From Asterias amurensis (lineage: Eukaryota; Echinodermata; Asteroidea; Forcipulatida; Asteriidae): a stretch of DNA of 64,000 bases. The DNA lies in the NCBI RefSeq assembly GCF_032118995.1, contig NC_092669.1:10712335-10776334 (forward strand), in the 5' to 3' direction. Made by a program: the position numbers and the translations under genes. A model generated the notes under the pieces. The model did not search any database, was not told the DNA's origin, and worked only from the letters and a program-made list of their open reading frames with translations. Within the stretch, counting starts at the first letter, position 1. Each line of letters starts with the position of its first letter. Of this stretch, positions 10,693 to 22,965 are shown in pieces.

Positions 10693-11075
10693 TTAAAGCC
10701 ATTGGACACTTTCGGTAAACAGTGTTGTTCAAACGCCCACACTTCGTGTATCACAACTTATAACTATATAAAGTTACAAACCTGTGAAAATTTAGGCTCA
10801 ATCGGTCATCGGAGCCGGGAGAAAATAACGGGAAAACCCACCCTTGGTTCCGCACGTTTCGCCGTGTCATGACATGTGTTTAAAATAAATCCGTACTTCT
10901 CGGTATCGAGAATTGATAATTGTTTCAATGTTTTCTCAAAAAGTAAAGCATTTCATGGAATAATATTTTAAGAGAAGTCTTTCACCATTACCTTCTGCAA
11001 ACCCTGTAAGTTATTTGTAAATCTGTGAACTTTTATTTTGTTTTCTGTTCCGAAGGTTAGTGTCCAATGGCTTTA
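10693..11075. mobile_element. TTAA-bounded MITE (AGCCATTGGACACTTTCGG family)
   Basis: TTAAAGCCATTGGACACTTT and GTGTCCAATGGCTTTAA are inverted ends with TTAA at both edges. The flanks AGTTATCT and TTTGATAATCATTATTAATG are joined in copy 2 near 44665-44705, so the site is empty there. Confidence 0.8.
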
Positions 11076-11218
11076 AGTAGTTTGATAATCATTATTAATG
11101 TTCTAATTCTCTTCTCGAATGAGTATAATGACTTTAATGTGCTGTATATATAGTTATTGTAAATCAAAGATTATTCACCATACAGATTTATGTGTATTAG
11201 ATAATTCAACATTGTTTT

Positions 11219-11597
11219 AAAGGAACACGTTGCCTTGGATCGGTCGAGTTGGTCTTTGAAAAGCGTTTGTTATAAAATACACATGGGTAGAAAGATGTTG
11301 TAAAAGTAGAATACAATGATCAACACAAACATGCCTCAAAATTGCACGGTTTTCCTTTTACCTCGTCGGCTAACACGGTCGGCCATTTGTGGGAGTCAAA
11401 TTTTTGACTCCCATAAATGGCCGACCGTGTTCGTTCGCACAGTAAAAGGAAAACCACGTAATTTCGAGGCATGTTTGTGTGATTCATTGTATTCTACTTT
11501 TACAACATCGTTCCAATCATATGCATTTTATAGAAAACGGTTACAAAACGCTTTTTATGGACCAACTCGTCCGATCCAAGGCAACGTGTTGCTTTAA
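11219..11597. mobile_element. Palindromic TTAA MITE (AGGAACACGTTGCCTTGGATCGG family)
   Basis: The left end TTAAAGGAACACGTTGCCTT mirrors the right AAGGCAACGTGTTGCTTTAA, and the whole element is a ~190-bp inverted repeat centred near 11401 (GACTCCCATAAATGGCCGAC). A second copy runs off the window at 63701-64000. Confidence 0.85.
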
Positions 11598-13320
11598 AAT
11601 TAGCAGTATTATTCAATGGGATTTCCTGCAGGCAATAATTATGCTTCAGTGATGTACTATGACATACCTGTGTCATAAACTCAATAATATGTTGATTAGT
11701 CGACTGAACAAATGTCAATGGTCGGTCGGTGTGGTAGGAGATTCTGTCCCTCCAATGACGAACTGTGTACAAATTGCTTCTGATAGCGCCCTCTTTTGAA
11801 CCATTTCCCTCCAGCCAATGTTAATTTCCCATAACTATGGGGGACACAGAATATCCAGCGGACACAATCTCCTGGGACACCGTGACCTTCGTATTCGTAG
11901 CTAAAGTTCTATGCAAGTATTCTTGAAGTTCTATGCAATATAAAGAGAATGTTTATTGTCGGTGGGTTACTCTGCTCGTAGGATGTCCAAGGTTTGGCTC
12001 ATTTGTAAATATTATGCCATACAAAGTGATTTTCTTTATTGTGAAACTGGCTTTATAAAATCAATTAAATAAAATGATGTTGTTTATTTGTTAATGAACA
12101 ATCATGAAAAAAAAGGAAAATTTAAACTGATATTCTACAAAATACAGAAAGACTTTATTTCGTTGTAATAAGATCTATCGTATGTTTAGCTGTTGTTGTT
12201 TTGTTTGCTTGTTTGTTGTTGTTTTTGTTTTACTGTAAGCCTACTACCCCCACCCCCCCCCCCCCCCCCTCCCCCAAGGGACGTGAGTGACCAGCGGACG
12301 GACTTCGGGCGGAGGCGGGAGGGCCCGGGGAAAAGCTCCTCTTCCTGGACGCTTGCGGCGAGGAGTTTTGTAATTATGTAACACTTCAATTCCTGACTCG
12401 AGGTGAGACCACTAGATTAATAACACATCATTCACACGTTCCCTATTGGAGGATTACTTCAAAAAGGGAAAGAAAGCCCCGAGTATAACTCAACTATATG
12501 CAAAGGTGACCATCTTGAAAAACATGTTTAAAAAAAAATAATGGAAAATAGCAAAAAGACAAGGGGCTCCCTCATTTCAAAGGTTTACATGTAATTTCTT
12601 TACGAAACCAATAGTAGAGTTGTGAGCCATTATGGCATAATTTTCCCAGCCCTCGGTTGGTAAACCCCGTTGCAATAGCAAGGTCTATTATGTTATGGCG
12701 GCCATTTTAGTGACCATCAATGATGTAAATAATAACGAAAAAACAAAGGTCTTCCTCACAACATTATTTCGCGATATAAACTTGATCTCTATCTCGGGGC
12801 GCTGTCCAAATGCACCACTATGAAAAGTCTACATCAATTAAAACACATTATTATAATTTCAAATACCAAACATTAAAATTTATGGTGAATTCATAGGTTT
12901 TTGCACTTTTATTTCAAAAGCATGGATATTTTTGTACAGTTAGAATTGTGGTTTTAATTTCTGACACATGTCATCTGAAAACTTTCGCCAATAATAATTG
13001 AAATAGCGCCCTCATTTGAGATTTTGTCACAATAGTATGGTCCCTAGGCTCAACTTTTTAAGCAGGGAACAACAAGTACGAATTGGCACCAGACTACTGC
13101 TTAGAAAATTGACGTCTGCAACGAAATAATGTTGTTTGTTGCTGTGCGTTGCCGTTGTTTGGATGGTTTTATCCATCCATTTGTTGTTGTCCGCCGTCTG
13201 CGAATGCGAAAGTCACCATGGGAATCCACATCAAATCACAGAGACCATGCAGCTGGATAATGAGTGCAAATTGATGGCAGACAACTGGGCATTTTGAGGG
13301 GCCCTTTTATTGAGTAAGTT
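11598..13320 (+). other. Gene-free flank of copy 1, conserved with copy 2
   Basis: Matches ~44700-46500 in order. It includes a T-rich (TTGTTGTTTT) segment, a C-run at 12247-12269 and a GC-rich block at ~12280-12370 that is well conserved between copies (~45465-45555). I find no long frame conserved in both; frames through the C-run differ. It may be an unspliced 3' untranslated or regulatory region. Confidence 0.45.
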
Positions 13321-13558
13321 TTGTTTGAACATGTTGTTGAATTGAATGAATTGAATGAACGGACGGACGGACGTACGTACTGTCACTCAAAGAAAATGTA
13401 TGTCGCATCGCAGGGTCAATCGAACGTTCTTCTTGAGTTGACTTTAAAATGTTCTTCATTTCCGCATATATTTCCAGTCTATCATGACTATGACACTTAT
13501 GAGTCATACAGTACATTTTTGTTGCCTTTACAAACTCCAAAGGTGCCGGTGTTGACGG
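13321..13558. repeat. GGAC/GTAC microsatellite and flank
   Basis: GAATGAATTGAATGAACGGACGGACGGACGTACGTAC at 13340-13380 is a short simple repeat. The same kind of run recurs at 14090-14115, 46520-46555 and 47310-47335 in the two duplicate copies. Confidence 0.6.
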
Positions 13559-13563
13559 ACTCC

Positions 13564-13720
13564 TGGGGCGCGTTTTGGCGACCCCAACCAAGTGCCAAAG
13601 CCCAACCGACTGAACATGTCGGTTACCGGTTGGTCTGAACAGCATCGTCACCGCGCTCAACTAAACACGCGAAAACGCTCAACCGATAACCAATGTTTCT
13701 GGTTGGGGTCGCCAAAACAC
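13564..13720. mobile_element. 157-bp MITE, copy-1 specific
   Basis: Ends GGGGCGCGTTTTGGCGACCC and GGGTCGCCAAAACAC are inverted. ACTCC flanks both sides (13559-13563 and 13721-13725). Copy 2 reads GACGGACTCCAGTCCAGGAT at ~46735-46755, without the element. Confidence 0.8.
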
Positions 13721-13729
13721 ACTCCAGGA

Positions 13730-14825
13730 TTGACTCAACTCAAATGGTTGTGCCCCCTCCCCCCTGCCCACCCACTATGCCTCACTCACGACTAAATAAT
13801 AGTCATCGTCACAATTTTGCGCAAATTTTGTCTGCCTAAACTATATGCCTTAACAGTGATCATACATAGTACCCTCTTTTGAATCAACTTAACTTCCTTC
13901 CGACACGTAGGCGCTACGAATGCACACACACCAGCTATGCACTATGGGTAGGCAGATGGGCGTTTGCTACTGCGGTGTACTTTGTCATGCACGATGTGCT
14001 CACGCATGGCCTATATCTTTGTGTGGGTTCAACAGCGCCCTCTCTTGATATTCTGCTATTCGCAAAAAACCTTATATTTAAGGTTGAATGAATTGAATGA
14101 ACGGACGGACGTACTGTCAAAATGTATTTCGCATTGCAGATGTGATAAACCTTATTAGAGGTTTATCGCAAAGGTTTATCGCGAATAGCAAAATGACAAG
14201 AGAGCGCTGTTGAACCCACAGAGAGATAAAGACCATGTGTGCGCATGTCGTGCATGACAACATACATCGCGGTGTTGAACGCCCCTCTGCATATACCCAA
14301 ATTGCGCATTGCGGTTCTGAATCGCGATAAACCTTTGTCCCTCTGTTGTTAATTTACTCTTTTTTGCAACAGCTCCCATTATTGGTTTTGTACCTGTTTT
14401 CCCAAATGTGGACCTTTCCCGAACCAGGGACCCTATTGTCCTCTTTTGTTAAAGGTCCCTGGTTTGAATGGTACTCGCATAAAATCCCAAGCAAAATTAC
14501 TCCAGCAGCACTGCTTAACTGGTGAACCCTACATGTACTTGTTTGTGTAGCCAACTCTGAAACCTTGCTTGTGTAACCAACTCTGAAATGTGCCGACACA
14601 AGTGGGGCAATGCTAAACTGAACATCCGTTACTGTTTGGAGGCATACTGTACATTCATGATGATGAGGAACACTGACATTGACCATTAACTTTTAGACTT
14701 TATTTCCCTTTATAAAATTTCGGGAACCACGAATCCTAATTCAAGGAACCAGGTCAGACCCACTTGTGGCACAATAGGCTTATAACTAATGTTTATGACT
14801 TAATCAAGTTTATTGTGTTTAAAGG
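13730..14825. other. Gene-free duplicated segment
   Basis: Collinear with ~46750-48060. It contains two head-to-head segments around 13940-14110 and 14160-14340 sharing AGCGCCCTCTCTTG / CAAGAGAGCGCTGTTGAACC. No conserved coding frame is visible. Confidence 0.45.
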
Positions 14826-14893
14826 GGTTGCTACGGCCTTCAACAAGATCAAGGAGAGCATCTACGCACAGATCCATCCAGAACTTTTCTGAA
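14826..14893 (+). pseudogene. Broken-off copy of the exon candidate at 48062-48213
   Basis: AAAGGGGTTGCTACGGCC to ATCCATCCAGAACTT matches the start of the coding-looking stretch in the right duplicate. In the frame GCYGLQQDQGE the differences between copies are mostly synonymous, but the similarity ends at the duplication edge and the frame closes soon after. I take it as an exon fragment left by the duplication. Confidence 0.35.
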
Positions 14894-15690
14894 AACTGGT
14901 TGATTTGACACGTAATGACCCAAAGGCAGTGTTCTCACTAAAGTGTATCCCGACATATTATGAATAAAATTACAAACCTGTGAACAGTTTGTCTCAAATT
15001 GGTCATTTGCACGAGAAAACCTTTTTCTGGCTGGAACCAACTTTGGGCCCAAGCTATTTCTAAATTAATGCAATGGTGAGCTTATAATTGCTTAAATGGG
15101 TATAGACATGCACCCATAGATAACACCTAGGGAATATAGGATTCATTTGACCTCTCATGTGGGCACAGGGTGACCCAAATTATCACAAAAAAACATTTTC
15201 GGCTGATTAAAGTGCCTACTTTAGGTGACCATAACTAGAAAATTAAAGGAGATACTTTTAAATTGAGTGCAGATTCATGACATTTGGCAAGAAGTAAGAT
15301 GGAATATCAAATTTGAGCTCTCTACCTGGTACAATAACTAAATTATGAGCTTTCAAAGTCGGAAATTATCACAAAAAATCACTTTTCGCGTCTCGTGCGA
15401 GCACAAAATGGCCGCCTCGACCGAATTTCAATGGATCATATCTCGAAAACGACATGGAGTATGACTTAGCTTTTTTGTATGTGTTCATTTGAGCCACATC
15501 CAATCATTCTGATGAAGTTTCATCAAAATATGAGAGGGTCACCTTGGAACTTTTCTGAAAACTGGTTGATTTGACACGGAATGACCCTAAGGCAGTGTTC
15601 TCACTAAAGAGTATCCCGACATATTATGAATAAAATTACAAACCTGTGAACAGTTTGTCTCAAATTGGTCATTTGCAAGAGAAAAGTGAA
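14889..15690 (+). repeat. Direct-repeat-flanked dispersed repeat
   Basis: A ~145-bp sequence starting TTTTCTGAAAACTGGTTGAT occurs at 14889-15035 and again at 15551-15690, where it runs into the first tandem unit. Between them, 15060-15540 is a dispersed-repeat-like block (CATATCTCGAAAACGACATG). It looks like a tandem duplication rather than an LTR pair, since no element terminal motifs are seen. Confidence 0.55.
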
Positions 15691-17675
15691 AGAAACAAAC
15701 CTTGTTGCATAATACTTTTTGTGCTTTAAGATGCATAATAAAAGGCTTCAGCAAAAGTGTTTTATTATTAATTTTTGAGTGAGTGGGAAATTACCTCTTT
15801 CTCAAAAACTACGTCACTTCAGAGGGAGCTGTTTCTCACAATGTTTTATACTATCAACTTCTCCCCATTACTCGTTACCAAGTAAGATTTTATGCGTACA
15901 AAACTTCGAGCAAATTTGCCTTTAATCATATTGCTCGCTTCAAAAGGAACACCCAGTCCCGGTATGGGATCCAAAGTTTGTTTGACTTCGCTACCACTAA
16001 GATCATGACCTGCAAACATTTTGGCGGGGTCACAAAGCTCACCGGAGCCGCCCATAAGAAATGACTTGTTTGTGCAGAAGCACCATTCAAAGTCTGTTGA
16101 TTATGTTTGGTTGGTGAGTGGTATAGGCCTAGGTAAATAGAAGACCTATATTTTGCAATCGGTAAAAAAGGTGAATATATAATAATAACAAATAATAAAT
16201 AATAAATAATAAATAATAAAAGGTATTTATATTGCGCTTTTTCAAAACATGACCAAAGCGCATAAACAAAGAATAGCAAAACTTGCAAGAAACAAATCAT
16301 TAATGTGCTATGGAAAGAGATAATTTAAAGTTTTTTTCTTATAAGTATATAACAACACAAGAAGATTTACGGACATTAAAGGCAGTGGACACGATTGGTA
16401 GTTGTCAAAGACTAGCCTTCACAGTTGGTGTATCTCAACATATGCATAAAATAACAAATCTGTGAACATTTGAGCTCAATCGGTCATCGAACTTGCGAGA
16501 TAATAATGATACAAAAAACACCCTTATCAAACGAAGTTGTGTGCGTTTAGATGGTTGATTTCGAGATCTCAAATTCAAAATCTGAGGTTTGCCATAAGTT
16601 AATCTAGATTCATGAGTGTTAAAATGAGTTTTATGAAAAAGAACAGAGTACTTTGTAATAAACTTATGTATTGCATTTGAGCCACTCGCAATCCTTTTTT
16701 CAAATTCAAAACTAAATTTTACTAAATTAACAACAGAATAGGAAAAGGATTGCAAAAAGAACCCACAACCCCTTACAATAGCTGAGAGACACATAAGTTG
16801 TTTTTCTGTGGCCGAACAAAGGGGAACGGAGTTGCGAAACACTCTATTGTGCAACAGGGGCATCCCAAAATACCTCATTCACGCACACGACGTATGCGTG
16901 AAACAATCCACAATCTCGTACCCAACATTCAGTGCCTACCTCGCCCCTCATTATGATATTATGATGTTAAGGTCGGATACAAGTCGGCATAATAAGGTGA
17001 ACATTCCATTTGCTTACACGGGGGCTGGCTAGTAGCTCCTGTTAAGGTTGAATCAATGGAAGTTCCATTAACTTTTCTAATAATGACTTCGGCAACACTT
17101 CAATGTGATGGAGTTTTATTAAACTATGAGTTTTTATACTTGTGAGGTATACAATAATTTTTTGTAATACTTCTTAAAATGTAATGATGTGATAATCATC
17201 TTTAATTGAGTTGGGTGGTTAACCGTAGGTTTCACTTCGACGTTTCGATCAGTAAGCTCGATCATTCCCATGACCACTTCACTCATCAAATCGGACTGAT
17301 TTGTACTTGATTTGTAGTTGGTTTGTACTTGATTTGTAGTTTGTTCAACTCATTTCTCAGTAACTACAGCAAAATTCAGCCTTTTGGCTACACTATTGAA
17401 CACAATTCAGCCTTTTTTTCTGCAAACACCTCAGTAGGCTAAGTACCCAGTGGGCACACAACGATTTTAAGACGTCTTATAGACGTAATTACGTTAATTT
17501 GACGTCAATTTACGTCTATAAGACGTCTTAAAGTCGTCGTGTGCCCACTGTGTAATATTTTAAGGGAAGCTTTCTACTCTCATTATCTTCGACTTCAAAC
17601 TGTGTAAGTTTCATGTAAATCCATGCACACCGTGTTTTGTGTTTAAAAAAGTACATAGACCCTTTAATTGTCAAA
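15591..17675 (+). repeat. Tandem unit 1 (2085 bp)
   Basis: First of four head-to-tail units starting at GGCAGTGTTCTCACTAAAG. In order it holds a (TAAT)n run and a retroposon-like tail at ~16170-16290, a diverged TTAA MITE at 16376-16590, the GTGGCCGAACAAAGGGGAAC promoter/exon-like module at ~16800-17150, and a 103-bp palindromic MITE at 17448-17550. Frames of 100-150 codons on the minus strand cross these repeats and differ in length between units, so I do not call genes. Confidence 0.85.
17448..17550. mobile_element. 103-bp palindromic MITE in unit 1
   Basis: CAGTGGGCACACAACGATTT and its inverse end GTCGTGTGCCCACTG enclose TTAAGACGTCTTATAGACGT and its complement, so it folds into one hairpin. 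Unit copies at 19543-19646 and 20470-20573 travelled with the tandem duplication. Confidence 0.8.
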
Positions 17676-19771
17676 GGCAGTGTTCTCACTAAAGTGTATC
17701 CCGACATATTATGAATAAAATTACAAACCTGTGAACTGTTTGTCTCAAATTGGTCATTTGCAAGAGAAAAGTGAAAGAAACGAACCTTGTTGCATAATAC
17801 TTTTTGTGCTTTAAGATGCATAATAAAAGGCTTCAGCAAAAGTGTTGTATTATTAATTTTTGAGTGAGTGGGAAATTACCTCTTTCTCAAAAACTCAGCA
17901 CTTCAGAGGGAGCTGTTTCTCACAATGTTTTATACTATCAACTTCTCCCCATTACTCGTTACCAAGTAAGATTTTATGCGCACAAAACTTCGAGCAAATT
18001 TGCCTTTAATCATATTCCTCGCTTCAAAAGGAACAACCTCACACTCCCGGTATGGGAGCCAAAGTTTGTTTGACTTCGCTACCACTAAGATCATGACCTG
18101 CAAACATTTTGGCGGGGTCACAAAGCTCACCGGAGCCGCCCATAAGAAATGACTTGTTTGTGCAGAAGCACCATTCAAAGTCTGTTGATTATGTTTGGTT
18201 GGTGAGTGGTATAGGCCTAGGTAAATAGAAGACCTATATTTTGCAATCGGTAAAAAAGGTGAATATATAATAATAACAAATAATAAATAATAAATAATAA
18301 ATAATAAAAGGTATTTATATTGCGCTTTTTCAAAACATGACCAAAGCGCATAAACAAAGAATAGCAAAACTTGCAAGAAACAAATCATTAATGTGCTATG
18401 GAAAGAGATAATTTAAAGTTTTTTTCTTACAAGTATATAACAACACAATAAGATTTACGGACATTAAAGGCAGTAGACACGATTGGTAATTGTCAAAGAC
18501 TAGCCTTCACAGTTGGTGTATCTCAACATATGCATAAAATAACAAATCTGTGAACATTAATTTTGAGCTCAATCGGTCATCGAACTTGCGAGATAATAAT
18601 GATACAAAAAACACTCTTATCAAACGAAGTTGTGTGCGTTTAGATGGTTGATTTCGAGACCTCAATAATTCAAAATCTGAGGTTTGCCATAAGTTAATCT
18701 AGATTCATGAGTGTTAAGCTGAGTTTTATGAAAAAGAACAGAGTACTTTGTAATAAACTTATGTATTGCATTTGAGCCACTCGCAATCCTTTTTTCAAAT
18801 TCAAAACTAAATTTTACTAAATTAACAACAGAATAGGAAAAGGATTGCAAAAAGAACCCACAACCCCTTACAATAGCTGAGAGACACATAAGTTGTTTTT
18901 CTGTGGCCGAACAAAGGGGAACGGAGTTGCGAAACACTCTATTGTGCAACAGGGGCATCCCAAAATACCTCATTCACGCACACGACGTATGCGTGAAACA
19001 ATCCACAATCTCGTACCCAACATTCAGTGCCTACCTCGCCCCTCATTATGATATTATAATGTTAAGGTCGGATACAAGTCGGCATAATAAGGTGAACATG
19101 CCATTTGCTTACACGGGGGCTGGCTAGTAGCTCCTGTTAAGGTTGAATCAAGGGAAGTTCCATTAACTTTTCTAATAATGACTTCGGCAACACTTCAATG
19201 TGATGGAGTTTTATTAAACTATGAGTTTTTATACTTGTGAGGTATACCATAATTTTTTGTAATACTTCTTAAAATGTAATGATGTGATAATCATCTTTAA
19301 TTGAGTTGGGTGGTTAACCGTAGGTTTCACTTCGACGTTTCGATCAGTAAGCTCGATCATTCCCATGACCACTTCACTCATCAAATCGGACTGATTTGTA
19401 CTTGATTTGTAGTTGGTTTGTACTTGATTTGTAGTTTGTTCAACTCATTTCTCAGTACCTACAGCAAAATTCAGCCTTTTGGCTACACTATTGAACACAA
19501 TTCAGCCTTTTTTTCTGCAAACATCTCAGTAGGCTAAGTACCCAGTGGGCACACAACGATTTTAAGACGTCTTATAGACGTAAATTACGTTAATTTGACG
19601 TCAATTTACGTCTATAAGACGTCTTAAAGTCGTCGTGTGCCCACTGTGTAATATTTTAAGGGAAGCTTTCTACTCTCATTATCTTCGACTTCAACCTGTG
19701 TAAGTTTAATGTAAATCCATGGACACCGTGTTTTGTGTTTAAAAAAGTACGTAGACCCTTTAATTGTCAAA
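17676..19771 (+). repeat. Tandem unit 2 (2096 bp)
   Basis: Near-identical to unit 1 by eye, with scattered substitutions and small indels such as AGCACTTCAG for ACGTCACTTCAG near 17893. It holds the same component repeats. Confidence 0.85.
19543..19646. mobile_element. 103-bp palindromic MITE in unit 2
   Basis: Same hairpin element as at 17448-17550, inherited with the tandem unit. Confidence 0.75.
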
Positions 19772-20697
19772 GGCAGTGTTCTCACTAAAGTGTATCCCGA
19801 CATATTATGAATAAAATTACAAACCTGTGAACTGTTTGTCTCAAATTGGTCATTGGGGAACGGAGTTGCGAAACACTCTATTGTGCAACAGGGGCATCCC
19901 AAAATACCTCATTCACGCACACGACGTATGCGTGAAACAATCCACAATCTCGTACCCAACATTCAGTGCCTACCTCGCCCCTCATTATGATATTATAATG
20001 TTAAGGTCGGATACAAGTCGGCATAATAAGGTGACCATTCCATTTGGTTACACGGGGGCTGGCTAGTAGCTCCTGTTAAGGTTGAATCAATGGAAGTTCC
20101 ATTAACTTTTCTAATAATGACTTCGGCAACACTTCAATGTGATGGAGTTTGATTAAACTATGAGTTTTTATACTTGTGAGGTATACAATAATTTTTTGTA
20201 ATACTTCTTAAAATGTAATGATGTGATAATCATCTTTAATTGAGTTGGGTGGTTAACCGTAGGTTTCACTTCGACGTTTCGATCAGTAAGCTCGATCATT
20301 CCCATGACCACTTCACTCATCAAATCGGACTGATTTGTAGTTGGTTTGTACTTGATTTGTAGTTTGTTCAACTCATATCTCAGTAACTACAGCAGAATTC
20401 AGCCTTTTGGCTACACTATTGAACACAATTCAGCCTTTTTTCTGCAAACACCTCAGTAGGCAAAGTACCCAGTGGGCACACAAAGATTTTAAGACGTCTT
20501 ATAGACGTAAATTACGTTAATTTGACGTCAATCTACGTCTATAAGACGTCTTAAAGTCGTCGTGTGCCCACTGTGTATATTTTAAGGGAAGCTTTCTACT
20601 CTCATTATCTTCGACTTCAAACTGTGTAAGTTTAATGTAAATCCATGGACACCGTGTTTTGTGTTTAAAAAAGTACATAGACCCTTTAATTGTCAAA
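19772..20697 (+). repeat. Tandem unit 3, internally deleted (926 bp)
   Basis: Starts like the other units, then jumps at ~19854 from TCAAATTGGTCATT directly to GGGGAACGGAGTTGCG. The missing ~1.17 kb covers the (TAAT)n run and the TTAA MITE but leaves the promoter/exon-like module. Confidence 0.85.
20470..20573. mobile_element. 103-bp palindromic MITE in unit 3
   Basis: Same hairpin element as at 17448-17550, with AAAG for ACG near its left end. Confidence 0.75.
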
Positions 20698-22390
20698 GTC
20701 AGTGTTCTCACTAAAGTGTATCCCGACATATTATGAATAAAATTACAAACCTGTGAACTGTTTGTCTCAAATTGGTCATTCGCAAGAGAAAAGTGAAAGA
20801 AACAAACCTTGTTGCATAATACTTTTTGTGCTTTAAGATGCATAATAAAAAACTTCAGCAAAAGTGTTTTATTATTAATTTTTGAGTGAGTGGGAAATTA
20901 CCTCTTTCTCAAAAACTACGTCACTTCAGAGGGAGCTGTTTCTCACAATGTTTTATAATATCAACTTCTCCCCATTACTCGTTACCAAGTAAGGTTTTAT
21001 GCGTACAAAACTTCGAGCAAATTTGCCTTTAATCATATTCCTCGCTTCAAAAGGAACACCCAGTCCCTGTATGGGATCCAAAGTTTGTTTGACTTCGCTA
21101 CCACTAAGATCATGACCTGCAAACATTTTGGTGGGGTCACAAAGCTCACCGGAGCCGCCCATAAGAAATGACTTGTTTGTGCAGAAGCACCATTCAAAGT
21201 CTGTTGATTATGTTTGGTTGGTGAGTGGTATAGGCCTAGGTAAATAGAAAACCTATATTTTGCAATCGGTAAAAAAGGTGAATATATAATAATAACAAAT
21301 AATAAATAATAAATAATAAATAATAAAAGGTATTTATATTGCGCTTTTTCAAAACATGACCAAAGCGCATAAACAAAGAATAGCAAAACTTGCAAGAAAC
21401 AAATCATTAATGTGCTATGGAAAGAGATAATTTAAAGGTTTTTTCTTACAAGTATATAACAACACAAGAAGACTTACGGACATTAAAGGCAGTGGACACG
21501 ATTGGTAATTGTCAAAGACTAGCCTTCACAGTTGGTGTATCTCAACATATGCATAAAATAACAAATCTGTGAACATTAATTTTGAGCTCAATCGGTCATC
21601 GAACCTGCGAGATAATAATGATACAAAAAACACCCTTATCAAACGAAGTTGTGTGCGTTTAGATGGTTGATTTGAGACCTCAATAATTCAAAATCTGAGG
21701 TTTGCCATAAGTTAATCTAGATTCATGAGTGTTAAGCTGAGTTTTATGAAAAAGAACAGAGTACTTTGTAATAAACTTATGTATTGCATTTGAGCCACTC
21801 GCAATCCTTTTTTCAAATTCAAAACTAAATTTTACTAAATTAACAACAGAATAGGAAAAGGATTGCAAAAAGAACCCACAACCCCTTACAATAGCTGAGA
21901 GACACATAAGTTGTTTTTCTGTGGCCGAACAAAGGGGAACGGAGTTGCGAAACACTCTATTGTGCAACAGGGGCATCCCAAAATACCTCATTCACGCACA
22001 CGACGTATGCGTGAAACAATCCACAATCTCGTACCCAACATTCAGTGCCTACCTCGCCCCTCATTATGATATTATAATGTTGAGGTCGTATACGAGTCGG
22101 CATAATAAGGTGAACATTCCATTTGGTTACACGGGGGCTGGCTAGTAGCTCCTGTTAAGTTTTAATCAATGGAAGTTGCATTACTTTTCTAATAATGACT
22201 TCGACAACACTTCAATGTGATGGAGTTTTATTAAACTATGAGTTTTTATGCTTGTGAGGTAAGAATTTTTTGTAATACTTCTTAAAATGTAATGATGTGA
22301 TGATCATCTTTAATTGAGTTGGGTGGTTAACCGTAGGTTTCACTTCGACGTTTCGATCAGTAAGCTCGATCATTCCCATGACCACTTCAC
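20698..22390 (+). repeat. Tandem unit 4, adjoining the zinc-finger exon
   Basis: Complete to the module end, then diverges from units 1-3 near 22390 and lacks the 103-bp MITE. Only here does the module end in a good donor (GTGAG|GTAAGAAT at ~22257); units 1-3 read GTGAG|GTATAC. This is the likely first exon of a transcript running into the zinc-finger exon at 22962. Confidence 0.75.
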
Positions 22391-22961
22391 TCACCAAATC
22401 AGACTGAATTGTAATTTATTTATTCTCGATTTGTACTTGATTTGTAGTTGATTTGTACTTGCGGGGTGAACAGTTTATGGTCTTCACTTTTCAAACAGGG
22501 TGAAAAGCTACTCTTGTGGTATACAGGCCCCTAATCACTTTTAAACGGTTGAATACATTTTGTAGAATAAGTTTGCGGCCATGAAATGAATCAATATTCA
22601 CTGTGAAAGAAGATGCATGTAATAATTTACCTGTAGACGTTTCAACTTAATTAGTCACGTTTTGGAGTCAGTTGAAAAGGGTGAAGATCACAAGAGCATC
22701 GAGAGAGCCGCGACAATGCTTGCACTTGAAGGAGATATTATATGGCCCTGCAAGAAAGGCTGGGGAACCCAGAGCTGATTTGTGCGCCGTTGGTGTACTG
22801 CCCCAAATAAGGCAGACTGGAGGGATGCTTGCAGAAAACTTTATGTAGTGGGTAATCAAGGCTAAGGAGGTCGAAGTACCCAGACCAGACTGGGAGACAG
22901 CAGTGAAGTAACTGTAATTGTTCTTTTTTTCTTATGTTTCTTTTAATATTTCATTATAAAG
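22391..22961 (+). other. Intron-like stretch before the zinc-finger exon
   Basis: Contains several TTGATTTGTACTTGATTTGT repeats, then GCGGGGTGAACAGTTTATGG through GCGGCCATGAAATGAATC. The same intron sequence is repeated after the zinc-finger exon at ~23400-23960, showing a tandem duplication that put a second intron copy downstream. Confidence 0.6.
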
Positions 22962-22965
22962 GAGG

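Larger units (their letters stand above)
3815..14889 (+). repeat. Segmental duplication, left copy
   Basis: From GTTCACCTAAG near 3815 to CATCCAGAACTT near 14889 the order of sequence matches 39442-48126, interrupted by copy-specific transposons. It includes the TNF-receptor-like gene and about 5.9 kb downstream. The left break is clean at GTTCACC; the right break falls inside a coding-looking stretch. The two copies lie in direct orientation about 35 kb apart. Confidence 0.85.

Noticed and set aside
12186-12389. Small proline- or glycine-rich protein gene
   Set aside because: The frame depends on a homopolymer C run whose length differs in the other duplicate (45445-45458).
14889-15690. LTR pair of a small element
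   Set aside because: The ~145-bp direct repeats lack TG...CA ends, a target duplication and any primer-site-like sequence; a tandem duplication is simpler.
15926-21407. Repeated hydrophobic minus-strand frames (MICFLQVLLFFVYALW...) in the tandem units
   Set aside because: They run through a (TAAT)n tract and MITE remains, differ in length and C-terminus between units, and have no start or splice support; repetition comes from the unit duplication.
16435-21991. Minus-strand frames of 103-147 codons (MRYFGMPLLHNRVFRNS...)
   Set aside because: They share only the sequence of the duplicated unit, change length by indels and cross a TTAA MITE, so there is no sign of coding constraint.
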